Below are positions 40,355 to 49,087 of a DNA stretch of 64,000 bases, piece after piece. Position numbers and translations under genes: made by a program. The stretch is from Opitutaceae bacterium. GTDB lineage: Bacteria > Verrucomicrobiota > Verrucomicrobiia > Opitutales > Opitutaceae. Location of the stretch: the NCBI GenBank assembly GCA_019634615.1, contig JAHCAZ010000003.1, forward strand, positions 62,001 through 126,000. Direction: 5' to 3'. The stretch's first letter is position 1; each line of letters opens with the position of its first letter. The notes under the pieces were generated by a model. That model was not told the DNA's origin. It was given only the letters and a program-made list of their open reading frames with translations, and did not search any database.

Positions 40355-42916
40355 ATGTCGCTACCTGCCGGCCGCCGCCACGATCTCCACCTGCTCGAGC
40401 GCTTCTGGCGCGAACCCGTGCACCGCACGGTGCTGCCGAACGGTCTGACCGTGCTCGTGAAGCCCGACGCCGGCGCGCCGGTGGTCTCCGTGCAGGTGTG
40501 GGTGCGGACTGGCAGCACCCACGAGGGCGACCTCGCGGGCGCCGGGCTCTCGCACTATCTCGAGCACCTGCTGTTCAAGGGCACGGCCAACCGGGCGGGC
40601 CGCGACATCTCCAGCGTGGTCCAGGCGCATGGCGGTGACATCAACGCGTACACGAGCTTCGACCGCACCGTCTATCACATCGACCTGCCGGCCGCCGCCG
40701 CGGGCCTGGCGATCGAGGTGCTGGCCGACATGGTGCTGAACTCCACGCTGCCCCCGGAGGAGGTCGAGCGGGAGCGCAGCGTCATCCTGCGCGAGATCGA
40801 CATGGGGCAGGACGACCCGGACCACCGCCTGGCCGAGTCGCTCTTCGCGACCGCGTTTCGCACGCACCCGTACCGTCATCCCATCATCGGCCACCGCGAC
40901 CTGTTCGCCGCCGTCACGCGGGACGAGCTCCTGCGCTACTACCGCGCCCGCTACGTGCCCGACAACCTCACCGTGGTCGTGGTCGGCGACATCGATCCCG
41001 CCCAGGTCGAGGCTGACGTGCGCCGGCATTTTGGCGGCGCGAAGCGCGCCGCGCTGGCGCCGGTGCTGGTGCCCGAGGAGGCGCGCCAGCTCGGCCCGCG
41101 CTCGCTGCATCGCTACGAGGACGTCGAGATTTCCCGCGCCGGCCTGGCGTGGCAGATTCCCGGGCTCACGCATCCCGATGCCGTGGCCCTCGAGGCGCTC
41201 GCCACCGTGCTGGGTGCCGGCGACAGCTCGCTGCTCTGGCAGGAGATCCGCGAAAAGGCCGGTCTCGTCCATGCCATCGACGCGACCAGCTGGAACCCGG
41301 GCTCCGTCGGCCTTTTCTACATCTCGTTCACCTGCGACGCCGACAAGCGCGAGAAGGCCACCGCGGCCGTGCACGCGGCCCTCCGGCGCTGGGGCCGGCG
41401 CGGCATCGGTGCCGCCCTCGTGCGCAAGGCCGTGCGGCAGCTCGTCGTCGGCGAGATCAACACCCGCAAGACCATGGCGGGCCAGGCGGCGCGCATCGGC
41501 GCGGCCGAGGTGGTGATCGGCGACCTCGATTTTGGGCGCACGTACTTCGAGCGCCTGGTCGCGCTCAGGCCGGCGGACCTCCAGCGCGTCCTGCGCGCCT
41601 ACCTCCAGCCGCAGGGCCTCACCAGCGTGTCGCTTAACCCGGCGGCGGCGGCCACCGCGGCCGCGTCGGCGCGGGCGGAAGGGGTGGAGCCGGGCGACTT
41701 CACGGCCATCGCGCTGCCGAACGGCGCCCGCCTGCTGCTGCAGCCGCATGCGCACCTGCCGAACCTGCACCTGCGCCTGAGCTGCCTCGGCGGCGGCCGG
41801 TACGAGGACCCGGCGCGGCGCGGCGCCACGGCGCTTCTCGCCACGATGCTCACCAAGGACACCCGGCTCCGGAGCGCGGCGGCGGTGGCGCGGACCATCG
41901 AGGAGGTCGGCGGCGTCTTCCACGCCTTCTCCGGCAACAACAGCTTCGGGCTCGCGCTCGAGGTGCTGCCGACCGATGCCGCGCGGGCGCTCACGCTCCT
42001 CGGCGAGGCCGTGCACGAGCCGGCATTCCGTCGCGACACCTTCGAGCAGGAGCGCGACGCCCAGCTGGCGGCGATCCGCCAGGACAACGACGACGTCGTC
42101 ACGCTCGGCCGCCGCCTCCTGCGCCGGAAGTTCTTCGGGTCGCACCCGCTCGCGATCGACGCGCCGGGCGACGAGGCCGGGCTCGCGGCGCTGCAACCCG
42201 GGGACCTCAAGGCCCTGCACCGGCGCCTCATGGTGGCCGGCAACGTGGTGCTCAGCGTGGTCGGCGATTTCGACCCGCGGCACCTGGCCCCGAAGCTCAA
42301 GGCCTTCCTCGCCCGCCTGCCGCGCGGCCACGCGAATCTCGCCTCGGCGAACGCGGCGCTGCCGGCGGAACCGGGCGCATTCGTCGAGCGCCAGCCGCGC
42401 CAGCAGGCCGTGGTCTTCCAGGCATTCGCCGGGCCCGCCCTCGGGGCGCCCGATTACTACGTCGCCGAGGTGGCGGACGAGCTGTTCAGCGGCATGTCCT
42501 CGCGGCTCTTCGAGCGCGTGCGCGAGGAGAAGGGCCTCGCCTACTTCGTGCGCTCGGCCCGCGTCATCGGGCTCGACGCCGCGATGTTCTACTTCATGGC
42601 CGGCACGGCGCCCGATAGCGAGGCCGCGGTCCTGGCCGAGGTCGAGGCGGAGATCGCCCGCGTTGCCGCCGGCTGCGTCGAGCCCGCCGAGCTCGCGCGC
42701 TGCCAGACGCGCCTCAAGGCCGCGCGGCGCATGGGCCTGCAGACCAATGCCTCGCGCGCCGGGCAGGCGGGCCTCAACGCCCTGTATGGGCTGCCCGTGG
42801 ACGACTGGAAGAACTACGACCGCCAGATCGACGCCGTCACGGTGGCCGCCCTCGCCGAATTCGCCCGGCGCTACCTGCGCGCCGATGCGCGCGTCCAGCT
42901 TGTGGTCCGCCCGTAA
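40355..42916 (+). CDS. Tandem M16 (insulinase-type) zinc protease
   Basis: The 853-residue product is a fusion of two M16 units. Unit 1 (about residues 20-440) is complete: zinc motif HYLEH with H67, E70 and H71, a downstream conserved Glu region RSVILREIDMGQDDPDHRL, and the NLTVVVVGDIDP beta region. Unit 2 (about 450-853) starts ALPNGARLLLQPHAHLPNLH (20 residues) but has RRGATALLATML where HxxEH should be, so it is inactive and closes the clam. No signal peptide is obvious, so location is uncertain. Separate alpha/beta genes are common in other bacteria; here one gene carries both. Confidence 0.92.
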   Translation: MSLPAGRRHDLHLLERFWREPVHRTVLPNGLTVLVKPDAGAPVVSVQVWVRTGSTHEGDLAGAGLSHYLEHLLFKGTANRAGRDISSVVQAHGGDINAYTSFDRTVYHIDLPAAAAGLAIEVLADMVLNSTLPPEEVERERSVILREIDMGQDDPDHRLAESLFATAFRTHPYRHPIIGHRDLFAAVTRDELLRYYRARYVPDNLTVVVVGDIDPAQVEADVRRHFGGAKRAALAPVLVPEEARQLGPRSLHRYEDVEISRAGLAWQIPGLTHPDAVALEALATVLGAGDSSLLWQEIREKAGLVHAIDATSWNPGSVGLFYISFTCDADKREKATAAVHAALRRWGRRGIGAALVRKAVRQLVVGEINTRKTMAGQAARIGAAEVVIGDLDFGRTYFERLVALRPADLQRVLRAYLQPQGLTSVSLNPAAAATAAASARAEGVEPGDFTAIALPNGARLLLQPHAHLPNLHLRLSCLGGGRYEDPARRGATALLATMLTKDTRLRSAAAVARTIEEVGGVFHAFSGNNSFGLALEVLPTDAARALTLLGEAVHEPAFRRDTFEQERDAQLAAIRQDNDDVVTLGRRLLRRKFFGSHPLAIDAPGDEAGLAALQPGDLKALHRRLMVAGNVVLSVVGDFDPRHLAPKLKAFLARLPRGHANLASANAALPAEPGAFVERQPRQQAVVFQAFAGPALGAPDYYVAEVADELFSGMSSRLFERVREEKGLAYFVRSARVIGLDAAMFYFMAGTAPDSEAAVLAEVEAEIARVAAGCVEPAELARCQTRLKAARRMGLQTNASRAGQAGLNALYGLPVDDWKNYDRQIDAVTVAALAEFARRYLRADARVQLVVRP

Positions 42917-42944
42917 GGCAGGACTCACGCGCGGGGACGGATCA

Positions 42945-43016
42945 GTAGCTACGAGCGTGAGCGAGTGGAGAACCGGTTGCGCCGCGTGAGGTCCACTCGC
43001 TCACGCTCGTAGCCAC
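42945..43016. repeat. REP-like palindrome, copy 3
   Basis: Inverted repeat 42945-42968 against 42993-43016 with the core GAGCGTGAGCGAGTGG; 24-bp arms with a single G-T pair and a 24-bp loop. It lies 28 bp past the stop of the M16 gene and before the EF-hand gene. Confidence 0.92.
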
Positions 43017-43117
43017 GAATTCGCCGAGCCTACATCCTTCGGCGCATTTGTTAGTTTCTGCCGTCAAACGGCTTCTACGGGCTTGTCGAACGTTGAACCG
43101 CGACCCAGTTTCGCGCC

Positions 43118-43480
43118 ATGATTAATCTCAACCGCATCTACAGAGTGTTGAACGTGCTGGCGTGTTGCGCGCTGGCCCTGGCCGTCACGGGCCACGCCGA
43201 GGAAAAGGCGAAGGAGCCGAAAGAGCCGTCCAAGGCGATGCTCAAGAAGTACGACGCCGACCAGGACGGGAAACTGAGCGAGGCGGAGAAGGCGAAAGCC
43301 AAGGCCGACGCCAAGGCGAAGCGCGAGGCCACGAAGCAGGCGGCGCTGAAGGAGTATGACGCCAACGCCGACGGAAAGCTCAACAAGGACGAGCGCGAGA
43401 AGATGAAGGCCGACAAGGCTGCCGAGCGCGAGGCCCGCAAGGCCGAGAAGGAGGCGCGCAAGGCGGAAAAGGGCAAGTAA
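43118..43480 (+). CDS. Small secreted EF-hand protein
   Basis: The 120-residue product has a signal peptide (VLNVLACCALALAVTGHAEE region) and a Lys/Glu/Ala-rich mature part with two EF-hand loops, DADQDGKLSEAE and DANADGKLNKDE, each with the Dx[DN]xDG ligand pattern and a terminal Glu. So calcium binding is likely. The rest is a single charged helix rich in K, A and E (AEREARKAEKEARKAEKGK). Function unknown. It ends before a strong terminator. Confidence 0.85.
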   Translation: MINLNRIYRVLNVLACCALALAVTGHAEEKAKEPKEPSKAMLKKYDADQDGKLSEAEKAKAKADAKAKREATKQAALKEYDANADGKLNKDEREKMKADKAAEREARKAEKEARKAEKGK

Positions 43481-43507
43481 GCGCCCGGGTCCGCGTTGGT
43501 GTATTCC

Positions 43508-43536
43508 GCCCCGGCCGATCGCGGCCGGGGCTTTTT
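43508..43536 (+). terminator. Rho-independent terminator after the EF-hand gene
   Basis: GCCCCGGCC (43508-43516) pairs perfectly with GGCCGGGGC (43523-43531) around a 6-nt loop, followed by TTTTT. Confidence 0.9.
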
Positions 43537-43549
43537 GTGCCCGCCGCTC

Positions 43550-44401
43550 CTAGGCGCCGGTGCGGTGGGGCTGGGCGACGCCGCCGCTCCAGTTGAGCTT
43601 GGTGCGCATGACGGCGAAGTGCGAGTAGCCGAGGCGCTGCACGAGGGGCAGGGTGTGGCGCGAGACGGAGATCTGCACCGGGGCATTCACGCCCACGCGG
43701 AGGTTGCGCTGGCCGTCCATCGCCACGAGGAGGTTGGCCTCCGGCGACCGGCTGCAGACGCGGAGCTTCACGCCCTGGCGGAAGATGATGGAGCGGTTGC
43801 TCAACGTGTGCGGGCAGATCGGCGTCATCGCCACGACATCGGCGCTCGGGTGGATCAGCGGCCCGCCGGCGGAGAGATTGTAGGCGGTCGAGCCGGTGGG
43901 CGTGGAAAAGATGAGGCCGTCGCAGGTGTACTCGGTGACGAGCTCGTCGCCCGCGAACACCTCGAGGCGCACGAGACGGGAGGTGTTCGCGTCCTTGATG
44001 AGCACGTCGTTCAGCGCGAGGTCGTGCAGGCCGGGCCCGGTCGAGCAATCGAGCATGGAGCGCTGGTCGACTTGATAGGCGCCGCCCAGGAGGTCGGAGA
44101 AATGGGCGCGGGCCTCGTCGGCCGAGAACGTGGTCAGGAAGCCGAGGCTGCCGCGATTGACGCCGATGATCGGCACCCGGGCCCGGGAGGCCTCGCGGGC
44201 GACACCCAGGAGGGTGCCGTCCCCGCCGATGACGCAACAGGCGTCGAAGCCCCGCAGGTAACCGGCCGCGAGCGGAAACCGCGTCGTCTGCTTAAGCCGC
44301 ACGCCCGCGGCCCGCGCCTGGCGCATGAGGACACGCGCCAGCTCACGGGCGCCGGGCTTGTCGCCATTGACGACGAACGCGAGCTTGCGAATGGGCTTCA
44401 T
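43550..44401 (-). CDS. nadK: NAD kinase
   Basis: Phosphorylates NAD to NADP. The 283-residue product has KLAFVVNGDKPGARELARVL (20 residues), the catalytic GGDGT in CCVIGGDGTLLGVAR, GVNRGSLGFLTTF, and STPTGSTAYNLSAGGPLIHP (20 residues). The start is ATG at 44401 (MKPIRKLAFVV), since the frame upstream of it has no family sequence. tlyA lies 72 bp upstream on the same strand; nadK-tlyA adjacency is common. Confidence 0.96.
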   Translation of the reverse strand: MKPIRKLAFVVNGDKPGARELARVLMRQARAAGVRLKQTTRFPLAAGYLRGFDACCVIGGDGTLLGVAREASRARVPIIGVNRGSLGFLTTFSADEARAHFSDLLGGAYQVDQRSMLDCSTGPGLHDLALNDVLIKDANTSRLVRLEVFAGDELVTEYTCDGLIFSTPTGSTAYNLSAGGPLIHPSADVVAMTPICPHTLSNRSIIFRQGVKLRVCSRSPEANLLVAMDGQRNLRVGVNAPVQISVSRHTLPLVQRLGYSHFAVMRTKLNWSGGVAQPHRTGA

Positions 44402-44473
44402 GCGGGAGCGAAGGTCGCCCGAAACGGCGTTCTTCGCCAGTCCAATTTGGCGGCAGTTGAACAACCTTATAAC

Positions 44474-45226
44474 TCAGGTGCCCTTGTCGAGGACCAGCAG
44501 GAATTCGCGGTTGCCGTCGGCGCCGGTGATGGGGGAGTCGATGTGGCCGCGCACGCGGCAGCCGGGGAGCTCGGCTTGGGCGAAGGCCGCCACGCCGTCG
44601 AGGGTGGCCTGCTGCACCGCCGGGTCGCGGATGACCCCGCGGCCCTTGTCGGCCTCGGCCTTGCCGGCCTCGAACTGCGGTTTCACGAGGGCCACCAGCA
44701 CGCCGCCGGCTCGCAGGAGCGGCCAGACGGCCGGCAGCACCGATTTGAGCGAGATGAAGGAGAGGTCCATCACGATCGCGTCGTACGCCGGACGCGGCAG
44801 GTCCGCAGCCGCGAGGTGGCGCGCGTTGATCTTCTCGAGGTTGGTGACGCGCGGGTCGCCGCGGAGTTTGGCATGGAGCTGGGCGCGGCCGACGTCGACG
44901 CAGACCACGTCGGCGGCGCCATTCTGCAGGACGCAATCGGTGAAGCCGCCGGTGGACGCGCCGACGTCGAGGACATGCGCGCCGCGCAGGTCGAGGGCGA
45001 AATGCTCGACGGCGGCCGCGAGTTTCTCGCCGCCGCGGCTGACGAAGCGCGGCGGCTGGTCGATCGTGGGCGTGAAATCCTCCGGAAACTCGCGCCCGGG
45101 CTTGTCGAGCCGCTCGGTGCCGTGACGCACCTGCCCCGACATGATGAGGGCCTTGGCCTGGGCGCGGCTGGCGGCCAGGCCGCGCCGGACCAGCAGCTCG
45201 TCGAGGCGGAGTTTGGCGGCCCCCAT
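44474..45226 (-). CDS. tlyA: TlyA-family rRNA 2'-O-methyltransferase
   Basis: The 250-residue product has an N-terminal S4 RNA-binding domain ([20 protein letters not shown], 20 residues) and an FtsJ-type SAM methyltransferase domain with [20 protein letters not shown] (20 residues). Catalytic residues of the K-D-K-E set are visible as [16 protein letters not shown] and LVKPQFE. By family it would methylate cytidine 2'-O in rRNA. It is 11 bp downstream of the GDSL hydrolase and 72 bp upstream of nadK. Confidence 0.93.
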   Translation of the reverse strand: MGAAKLRLDELLVRRGLAASRAQAKALIMSGQVRHGTERLDKPGREFPEDFTPTIDQPPRFVSRGGEKLAAAVEHFALDLRGAHVLDVGASTGGFTDCVLQNGAADVVCVDVGRAQLHAKLRGDPRVTNLEKINARHLAAADLPRPAYDAIVMDLSFISLKSVLPAVWPLLRAGGVLVALVKPQFEAGKAEADKGRGVIRDPAVQQATLDGVAAFAQAELPGCRVRGHIDSPITGADGNREFLLVLDKGT

Positions 45227-45237
45227 CGGGAACGGGC

Positions 45238-45885
45238 TCAGAGCGTCACGCCGATGGCCTTGAGGAAGGCCCGGGCGATGACGGCGTGGCCGATGATGTT
45301 GGGATGCACGCGGTCCCAGGCAATGGCGTTGGGGTGCATGTGCTGCAGCACGTCGTCAAAGGCAGCCTGCGTGTCGATGAACAGGGCGTCGTGCTTTGCC
45401 GCGACCTTTTTCATGATTGCTCCGTACTGGTCCATGCGCGCCCGCATCGCGTCCGCGCAGTTGGGCTCGATGTAGAAGGGCGACATCAGGACGAGGCCCT
45501 TGACCTTCGGCCGGGTCGTGGCGGCGAGCTCGTCGAGCGTCTTTTCGTAGACCTCGGGCGAGACGTGGAGCTCCGTCTGGCGGGGCAGGTCGAACTGGCG
45601 CCAGACGTCGTTGACGCCGATCATGATCGAGACCCAGTCGGGCTTGAGGTCGAGGACGTCGGTCTGCCAGCGGGCCTTGAGGTCGGGGGCCTGGTGCCCC
45701 GAGGTGCCCATGTTGACGATGCGGATGGCGTGGCCGGGGTGGATCGCCCCCAGGAAACCCTCCACGAGCGACACGTAGCTCTTGCCGACGGCGCCGAAGA
45801 GGCCCTCGCCGATGGGGCGGGCGCGCTCGCAGTCCGTGATCGAGTCACCGATGAAGAGAAGTTTGCTTTTGGGGGCGATTTTCAT
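45238..45885 (-). CDS. SGNH/GDSL-type esterase or lipase
   Basis: The 215-residue product has the SGNH blocks: block [15 protein letters not shown] (Ser), block [14 protein letters not shown] (Gly), block [14 protein letters not shown] (Asn) and block [16 protein letters not shown] (Asp and His). No signal peptide, so it is cytoplasmic as annotated. Families of this size act on acetylated sugars, acyl esters or lysophospholipids; nothing here narrows that. Confidence 0.93.
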   Translation of the reverse strand: MKIAPKSKLLFIGDSITDCERARPIGEGLFGAVGKSYVSLVEGFLGAIHPGHAIRIVNMGTSGHQAPDLKARWQTDVLDLKPDWVSIMIGVNDVWRQFDLPRQTELHVSPEVYEKTLDELAATTRPKVKGLVLMSPFYIEPNCADAMRARMDQYGAIMKKVAAKHDALFIDTQAAFDDVLQHMHPNAIAWDRVHPNIIGHAVIARAFLKAIGVTL

Positions 45886-45937
45886 CGCCCCGGAGCGTAG
45901 CGCCCCCCGAGGCCTTGGCCAGCCGTTCCTGCGCGGC

Positions 45938-46711
45938 TCAGTTCGAGATCAGCGGAAACAGGTCGCCGTTGAGCTTGTCGCCGGTCTTGAGCGGAAGCGG
46001 GTCGGTCACCGGGTGCGGCACTTTCAGGTACGTCGTGCCGTCGGGCATGTAGATGATGGCGATGGCCTCGCGCATGCCGTCGGAGCGGTTGGGGCCGGCG
46101 TAGTGGAAAGTCATGCCGTTGTGGACGGTGCAGGAGCCGGCCTTGAGCTCGCAGGTGACGGGCTTGATACCCTTGGTCTGCGGGGCGACGGCGTAGAGGT
46201 CCTGCGGGTCGGCGAGGTTCACCGGTTCGATGTCGAGGTGCTTCTGCGTCCCGGGCAGGAACGACATGCAGCCGTTCTGGATCGTGGCGTCGCGCAGGGC
46301 GATCCAGATGGTGAGCTGGTGCATCTTCTGCTCGTGCGGCCAGTAGGGCGTATCCTGGTGCCACGGGGTCTTGGCGCCGGTGTGGGGCTCCTTGAAAAGC
46401 GCGTGGTCATGCCAGAGGCGAACGGGCAGCCCGCTGAGCCGCGCGGCGATCCGACCGAGGCGCGGGCTGGTGACGAACGGCTTCACCGCCGGGTAGCGGT
46501 GCCAGAGATTGACGCACTGGATGAAGATCTGCTCGTAGCTGCCCTTGGTGCGGTTGGGGTCGACGTGCGCGGTGTCCTGCTTGACCGCGTCATTGACGGC
46601 GGCGCGGAACGTCTCGAGGTCGGTGCCGGTGATGACGTCGTTGAGCTGGATATAACCGTCGCGCTGGTAGGCGGCGATCTGGGTGGGGGTGAGGGGATAT
46701 TCGGCAGACAT
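45938..46711 (-). CDS. Phytanoyl-CoA dioxygenase (PhyH)-like Fe(II)/2-oxoglutarate oxygenase
   Basis: The 257-residue double-stranded beta-helix protein has the iron ligands His and Asp in TPWHQDTPYWP and the distal His in VHNGMTFHYAGPNRSDGMRE (20 residues), with a downstream Arg for 2-oxoglutarate. The N-terminus TPTQIAAYQRDGYIQLNDVI (20 residues) is typical. The start is ATG at 46711. Substrate unknown; PhyH paralogues are numerous in this kind of genome and act on many small molecules. Confidence 0.9.
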   Translation of the reverse strand: MSAEYPLTPTQIAAYQRDGYIQLNDVITGTDLETFRAAVNDAVKQDTAHVDPNRTKGSYEQIFIQCVNLWHRYPAVKPFVTSPRLGRIAARLSGLPVRLWHDHALFKEPHTGAKTPWHQDTPYWPHEQKMHQLTIWIALRDATIQNGCMSFLPGTQKHLDIEPVNLADPQDLYAVAPQTKGIKPVTCELKAGSCTVHNGMTFHYAGPNRSDGMREAIAIIYMPDGTTYLKVPHPVTDPLPLKTGDKLNGDLFPLISN

Positions 46712-46754
46712 GGTGGGGGCGGGTGGCGGTAGCAGAATCAGATTGGGCCGGAGG

Positions 46755-47579
46755 TCAAAGTTTTTGCCGCCCGGGCGACCAGCAGGTCGTCCGGCCGCCG
46801 ATCTCCTCGCGGAGGAGCGGCCGACCCGTGCGCGGGCAGCGGCCGCCGTCTTCCCAGCGGTGGTTGAACAGCCAGGTGTCGGGGATGTGGACGTTGAGGT
46901 CGGGCGGGAGTGCGCCGCCGACACCCGCGATGGTGCGCAGGGCCAGGCGGCAGACCTGCCGGCATTCGCGCCACAGCCGCCGGACCTCCGCGGGCGACAG
47001 GGATCCGGCGGTGCGCCGCGGGTGGATGGCCGCGCGCCAGAGCACCTCGTCGGCCATCCAGTTGCCGATGCCGGGGAAGCGCTCCTGCATGAGGAGCACG
47101 GCCTTGATCGGCGCCCGGGCGCGGCGGCGGAGGAAGGCGGCGACGGCCTCGGTCGTGAAAGTCGGCGAAAGGATGGCCGGAGCGATCTTGGTCCACCAAT
47201 CGGGAGCGGTGCGGCCCTGATGAAACAGGATGCGCCCGAACATCCGCGGGTCGGAAAACACCAGCGTGTGCCGCCGCGTGCGCAGGGCGAGGTGATCGTG
47301 CCGGCCGGTGGCGTAGTCGGCGGGCTCGACCTGCAGTTCGCCGCTCATGCCGAGGTGAATGCCGAGCCAGACGTCGTTGCTGAAGCGAAAGCACATCTGT
47401 TTGGCGGCCGCTTCGGATGAAAGCAGTTTCGCGCCGGTGAGGGCGCGACGGAAGTCCGCGACCGGGATGCGGCGAAACAGCTTCTTGCCGTCGTGAGTGT
47501 GGACCGCGGTGATGGCTTCGCCGTGCGCCGCCTCGTGCCAGCGCCGCCGGAAGAATTCGACCTCGGCGAGCTCAGGCAT
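46755..47579 (-). CDS. mutM: Formamidopyrimidine-DNA glycosylase (Fpg/Nei family) lacking zinc ligands
   Basis: Removes oxidised purines and cleaves abasic DNA. The 274-residue product begins PELAEVEFFRRRWHE, with the catalytic Pro and Glu, and has HDGKKLFRR with the conserved Lys, LGMSGEL and the H2TH region FPGIGNWMADEVLWRAAIHP (20 residues). At the C-terminus the zinc finger would read CxxCG...CxxCQ; here it is GGRCPRTGRPLL then GGRTTCWSPGRQ, so only the first Cys remains, though the finger Arg and final Gln persist. This may be a zincless finger. It starts 3 bp after gmhB. Confidence 0.9.
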   Translation of the reverse strand: MPELAEVEFFRRRWHEAAHGEAITAVHTHDGKKLFRRIPVADFRRALTGAKLLSSEAAAKQMCFRFSNDVWLGIHLGMSGELQVEPADYATGRHDHLALRTRRHTLVFSDPRMFGRILFHQGRTAPDWWTKIAPAILSPTFTTEAVAAFLRRRARAPIKAVLLMQERFPGIGNWMADEVLWRAAIHPRRTAGSLSPAEVRRLWRECRQVCRLALRTIAGVGGALPPDLNVHIPDTWLFNHRWEDGGRCPRTGRPLLREEIGGRTTCWSPGRQKL

Positions 47580-47582
47580 GGC

Positions 47583-48113
47583 TTACGACAGCGTCGCGGC
47601 GAAAGCGGCGAAGGTGTCGAACACGGGCACGCCGTTTGCGGCCACCTCCGGCAGCGTGGCCGGGTCCTTCTTGCCCGTGCGCACGGCGGCGACCTTGATC
47701 TTTGCGGCGAGCCCGGCGCCGATGTCGGCGGCGGAGTCGCCCACCATCCAGCTTTGGGCGGGATCGAGGGCATGCCGCGCGCGCATCTCGAGGATGAAGC
47801 GGGGCGAGGGCTTGCGGTAGACCGCGGGCTGGTCGGGCGCCTCGGGGGCGATGCAGACGGCGTCGAAGAGCGGCGAGCCCAGCCCGATCAGTTCCTCCAT
47901 GCGGGCGTTCACGCGGTGCGTGTCCTCGATCGTGTGATAACCGCGGCCGATGCCGGACTGGTTGGTGAAGAGGAAGAGCTTGAAGCCGAGGTCACGGGCG
48001 CGGCGGAGCGCCTCGATGGTGCCGGGGATGAGTTCCACCCCGGCCGGGTCGGCGAGGTAGACCTTGTCGACGATGAGGGTGCCGTCGCGGTCGAGGAACA
48101 GCGCCTTGCTCAT
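47583..48113 (-). CDS. gmhB: HAD-type heptose/histidinol bisphosphate phosphatase (GmhB-like)
   Basis: Predicted D-glycero-D-manno-heptose 1,7-bisphosphate 7-phosphatase, 176 residues. It has the HAD nucleophile ALFLDRDGTLIVDKVYL, the second Thr/Asn loop FTNQSGIGRGY, KPSPRFILEM and the acidic WMVGDSAADIGAG. The zinc loop of GmhB, usually with several Cys/His, is here CIAPEAPDQPAVYRKPSP, with a single Cys. Its ATG overlaps the hldA stop (4 bp). The call as heptose phosphatase rests on this neighbour. Confidence 0.88.
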   Translation of the reverse strand: MSKALFLDRDGTLIVDKVYLADPAGVELIPGTIEALRRARDLGFKLFLFTNQSGIGRGYHTIEDTHRVNARMEELIGLGSPLFDAVCIAPEAPDQPAVYRKPSPRFILEMRARHALDPAQSWMVGDSAADIGAGLAAKIKVAAVRTGKKDPATLPEVAANGVPVFDTFAAFAATLS

Positions 48114-49087
48114 GACTCGTGCGCGACGTACGCCATCAGCTCCGCCGGCGTGACGGTGGCGGTGCCGAGCTTGCCGACGACGACGCCCGAGGCGGCGTTC
48201 GAGAAGTGCGCGGCCGTCTCCAGGCTTGCGCCGGCCGTGAGGGCCAGCACGAGGGCGGCGAGGGCGGTGTCGCCGGCGCCGGAGACATCGAACACCTCGC
48301 GGGCGGCCGTGGGAATGGTCTTGGTCACCTTGCCGCCGCGGCTGAGGAGCATGCCGTCCTCGCCCATGGTGACGACGAGGTTGCGCGTGCCGTAGAGCCG
48401 GTGCAGCCGCTTGCAGACCTCGGCGGCCGGGAACGGGGCGTGCGGCATCGGCTCGAGGCCGGCGAGTTGCAGGGCCTCGCGCTTGTTGGGCGTGATGAGG
48501 TCGAGGTCGCGGAAGGCCAGCTTGCGCTTCGGCTTGGGGTCGAGGGCGACAAGTTTGCCGGCGGCGCGGGCGAGCTTGGTGACGCGGGCGACGAGTTCGT
48601 CGGAGAGGATGCCCTTGGCGTAATCGGACAGGATGACGGCGTCGGCCTGCCGGATGGCGTCGCCGAACAGCGCGGTCGCCTGGGCGCCCGAGATGGCGTA
48701 ATGGCCCTGGGGCGATTCGCGGTCGAGGCGGCACAGCTGCTGGTGCTGCACGAGCACGCGGGTCTTGAGAATGGTCGCACCCGTGCCCGGGGTGGACAGG
48801 GGCGTGATGCCCTTTTCCTGCAGGATCTGCGTGAGGCGGGCGCCGGCCTCGTCGGGGCCGATGAAGCCGGCCACCGTGCACCGTGCGCCGAGCGCGGCGA
48901 GGTTCAGCGCGACATTGGCGGCGCCGCCGGCGGTCCACGTGTCGCGGGCGATGTCCACCACCGGCACCGGGGCCTCGGGCGAGATGCGCGTGGCATCACC
49001 CCAGATGTAGTGGTCGAGCATGACGTCGCCGATCACCAGGATGTGCTGGCGGGCGATCTTTCGGAAGAGGGCAGGGAGGCCTTTCAT
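48110..49087 (-). CDS. hldA: D-beta-D-heptose-7-phosphate kinase (HldA/RfaE1)
   Basis: Makes heptose 1,7-bisphosphate for LPS inner core. The 325-residue ribokinase-fold protein has ILVIGDVMLDHYIWGDATRI (20 residues), WTAGGAANVALNLAALGA, DAVILSDYAKGIL and the anion-hole/catalytic DVSGAGDTALAALVLAL. It is a kinase-only protein; the cytidylyltransferase half of the bifunctional HldE is missing, so a separate HldC-like gene must exist elsewhere. It overlaps the M24 gene upstream and gmhB downstream by 4 bp each. Confidence 0.92.
   Translation of the reverse strand: MKGLPALFRKIARQHILVIGDVMLDHYIWGDATRISPEAPVPVVDIARDTWTAGGAANVALNLAALGARCTVAGFIGPDEAGARLTQILQEKGITPLSTPGTGATILKTRVLVQHQQLCRLDRESPQGHYAISGAQATALFGDAIRQADAVILSDYAKGILSDELVARVTKLARAAGKLVALDPKPKRKLAFRDLDLITPNKREALQLAGLEPMPHAPFPAAEVCKRLHRLYGTRNLVVTMGEDGMLLSRGGKVTKTIPTAAREVFDVSGAGDTALAALVLALTAGASLETAAHFSNAASGVVVGKLGTATVTPAELMAYVAHES

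Noticed and set aside
40361..42928. An 855-codon minus-strand open frame
   Set aside because: Antisense to the M16 protease across its whole length; shadow composition.
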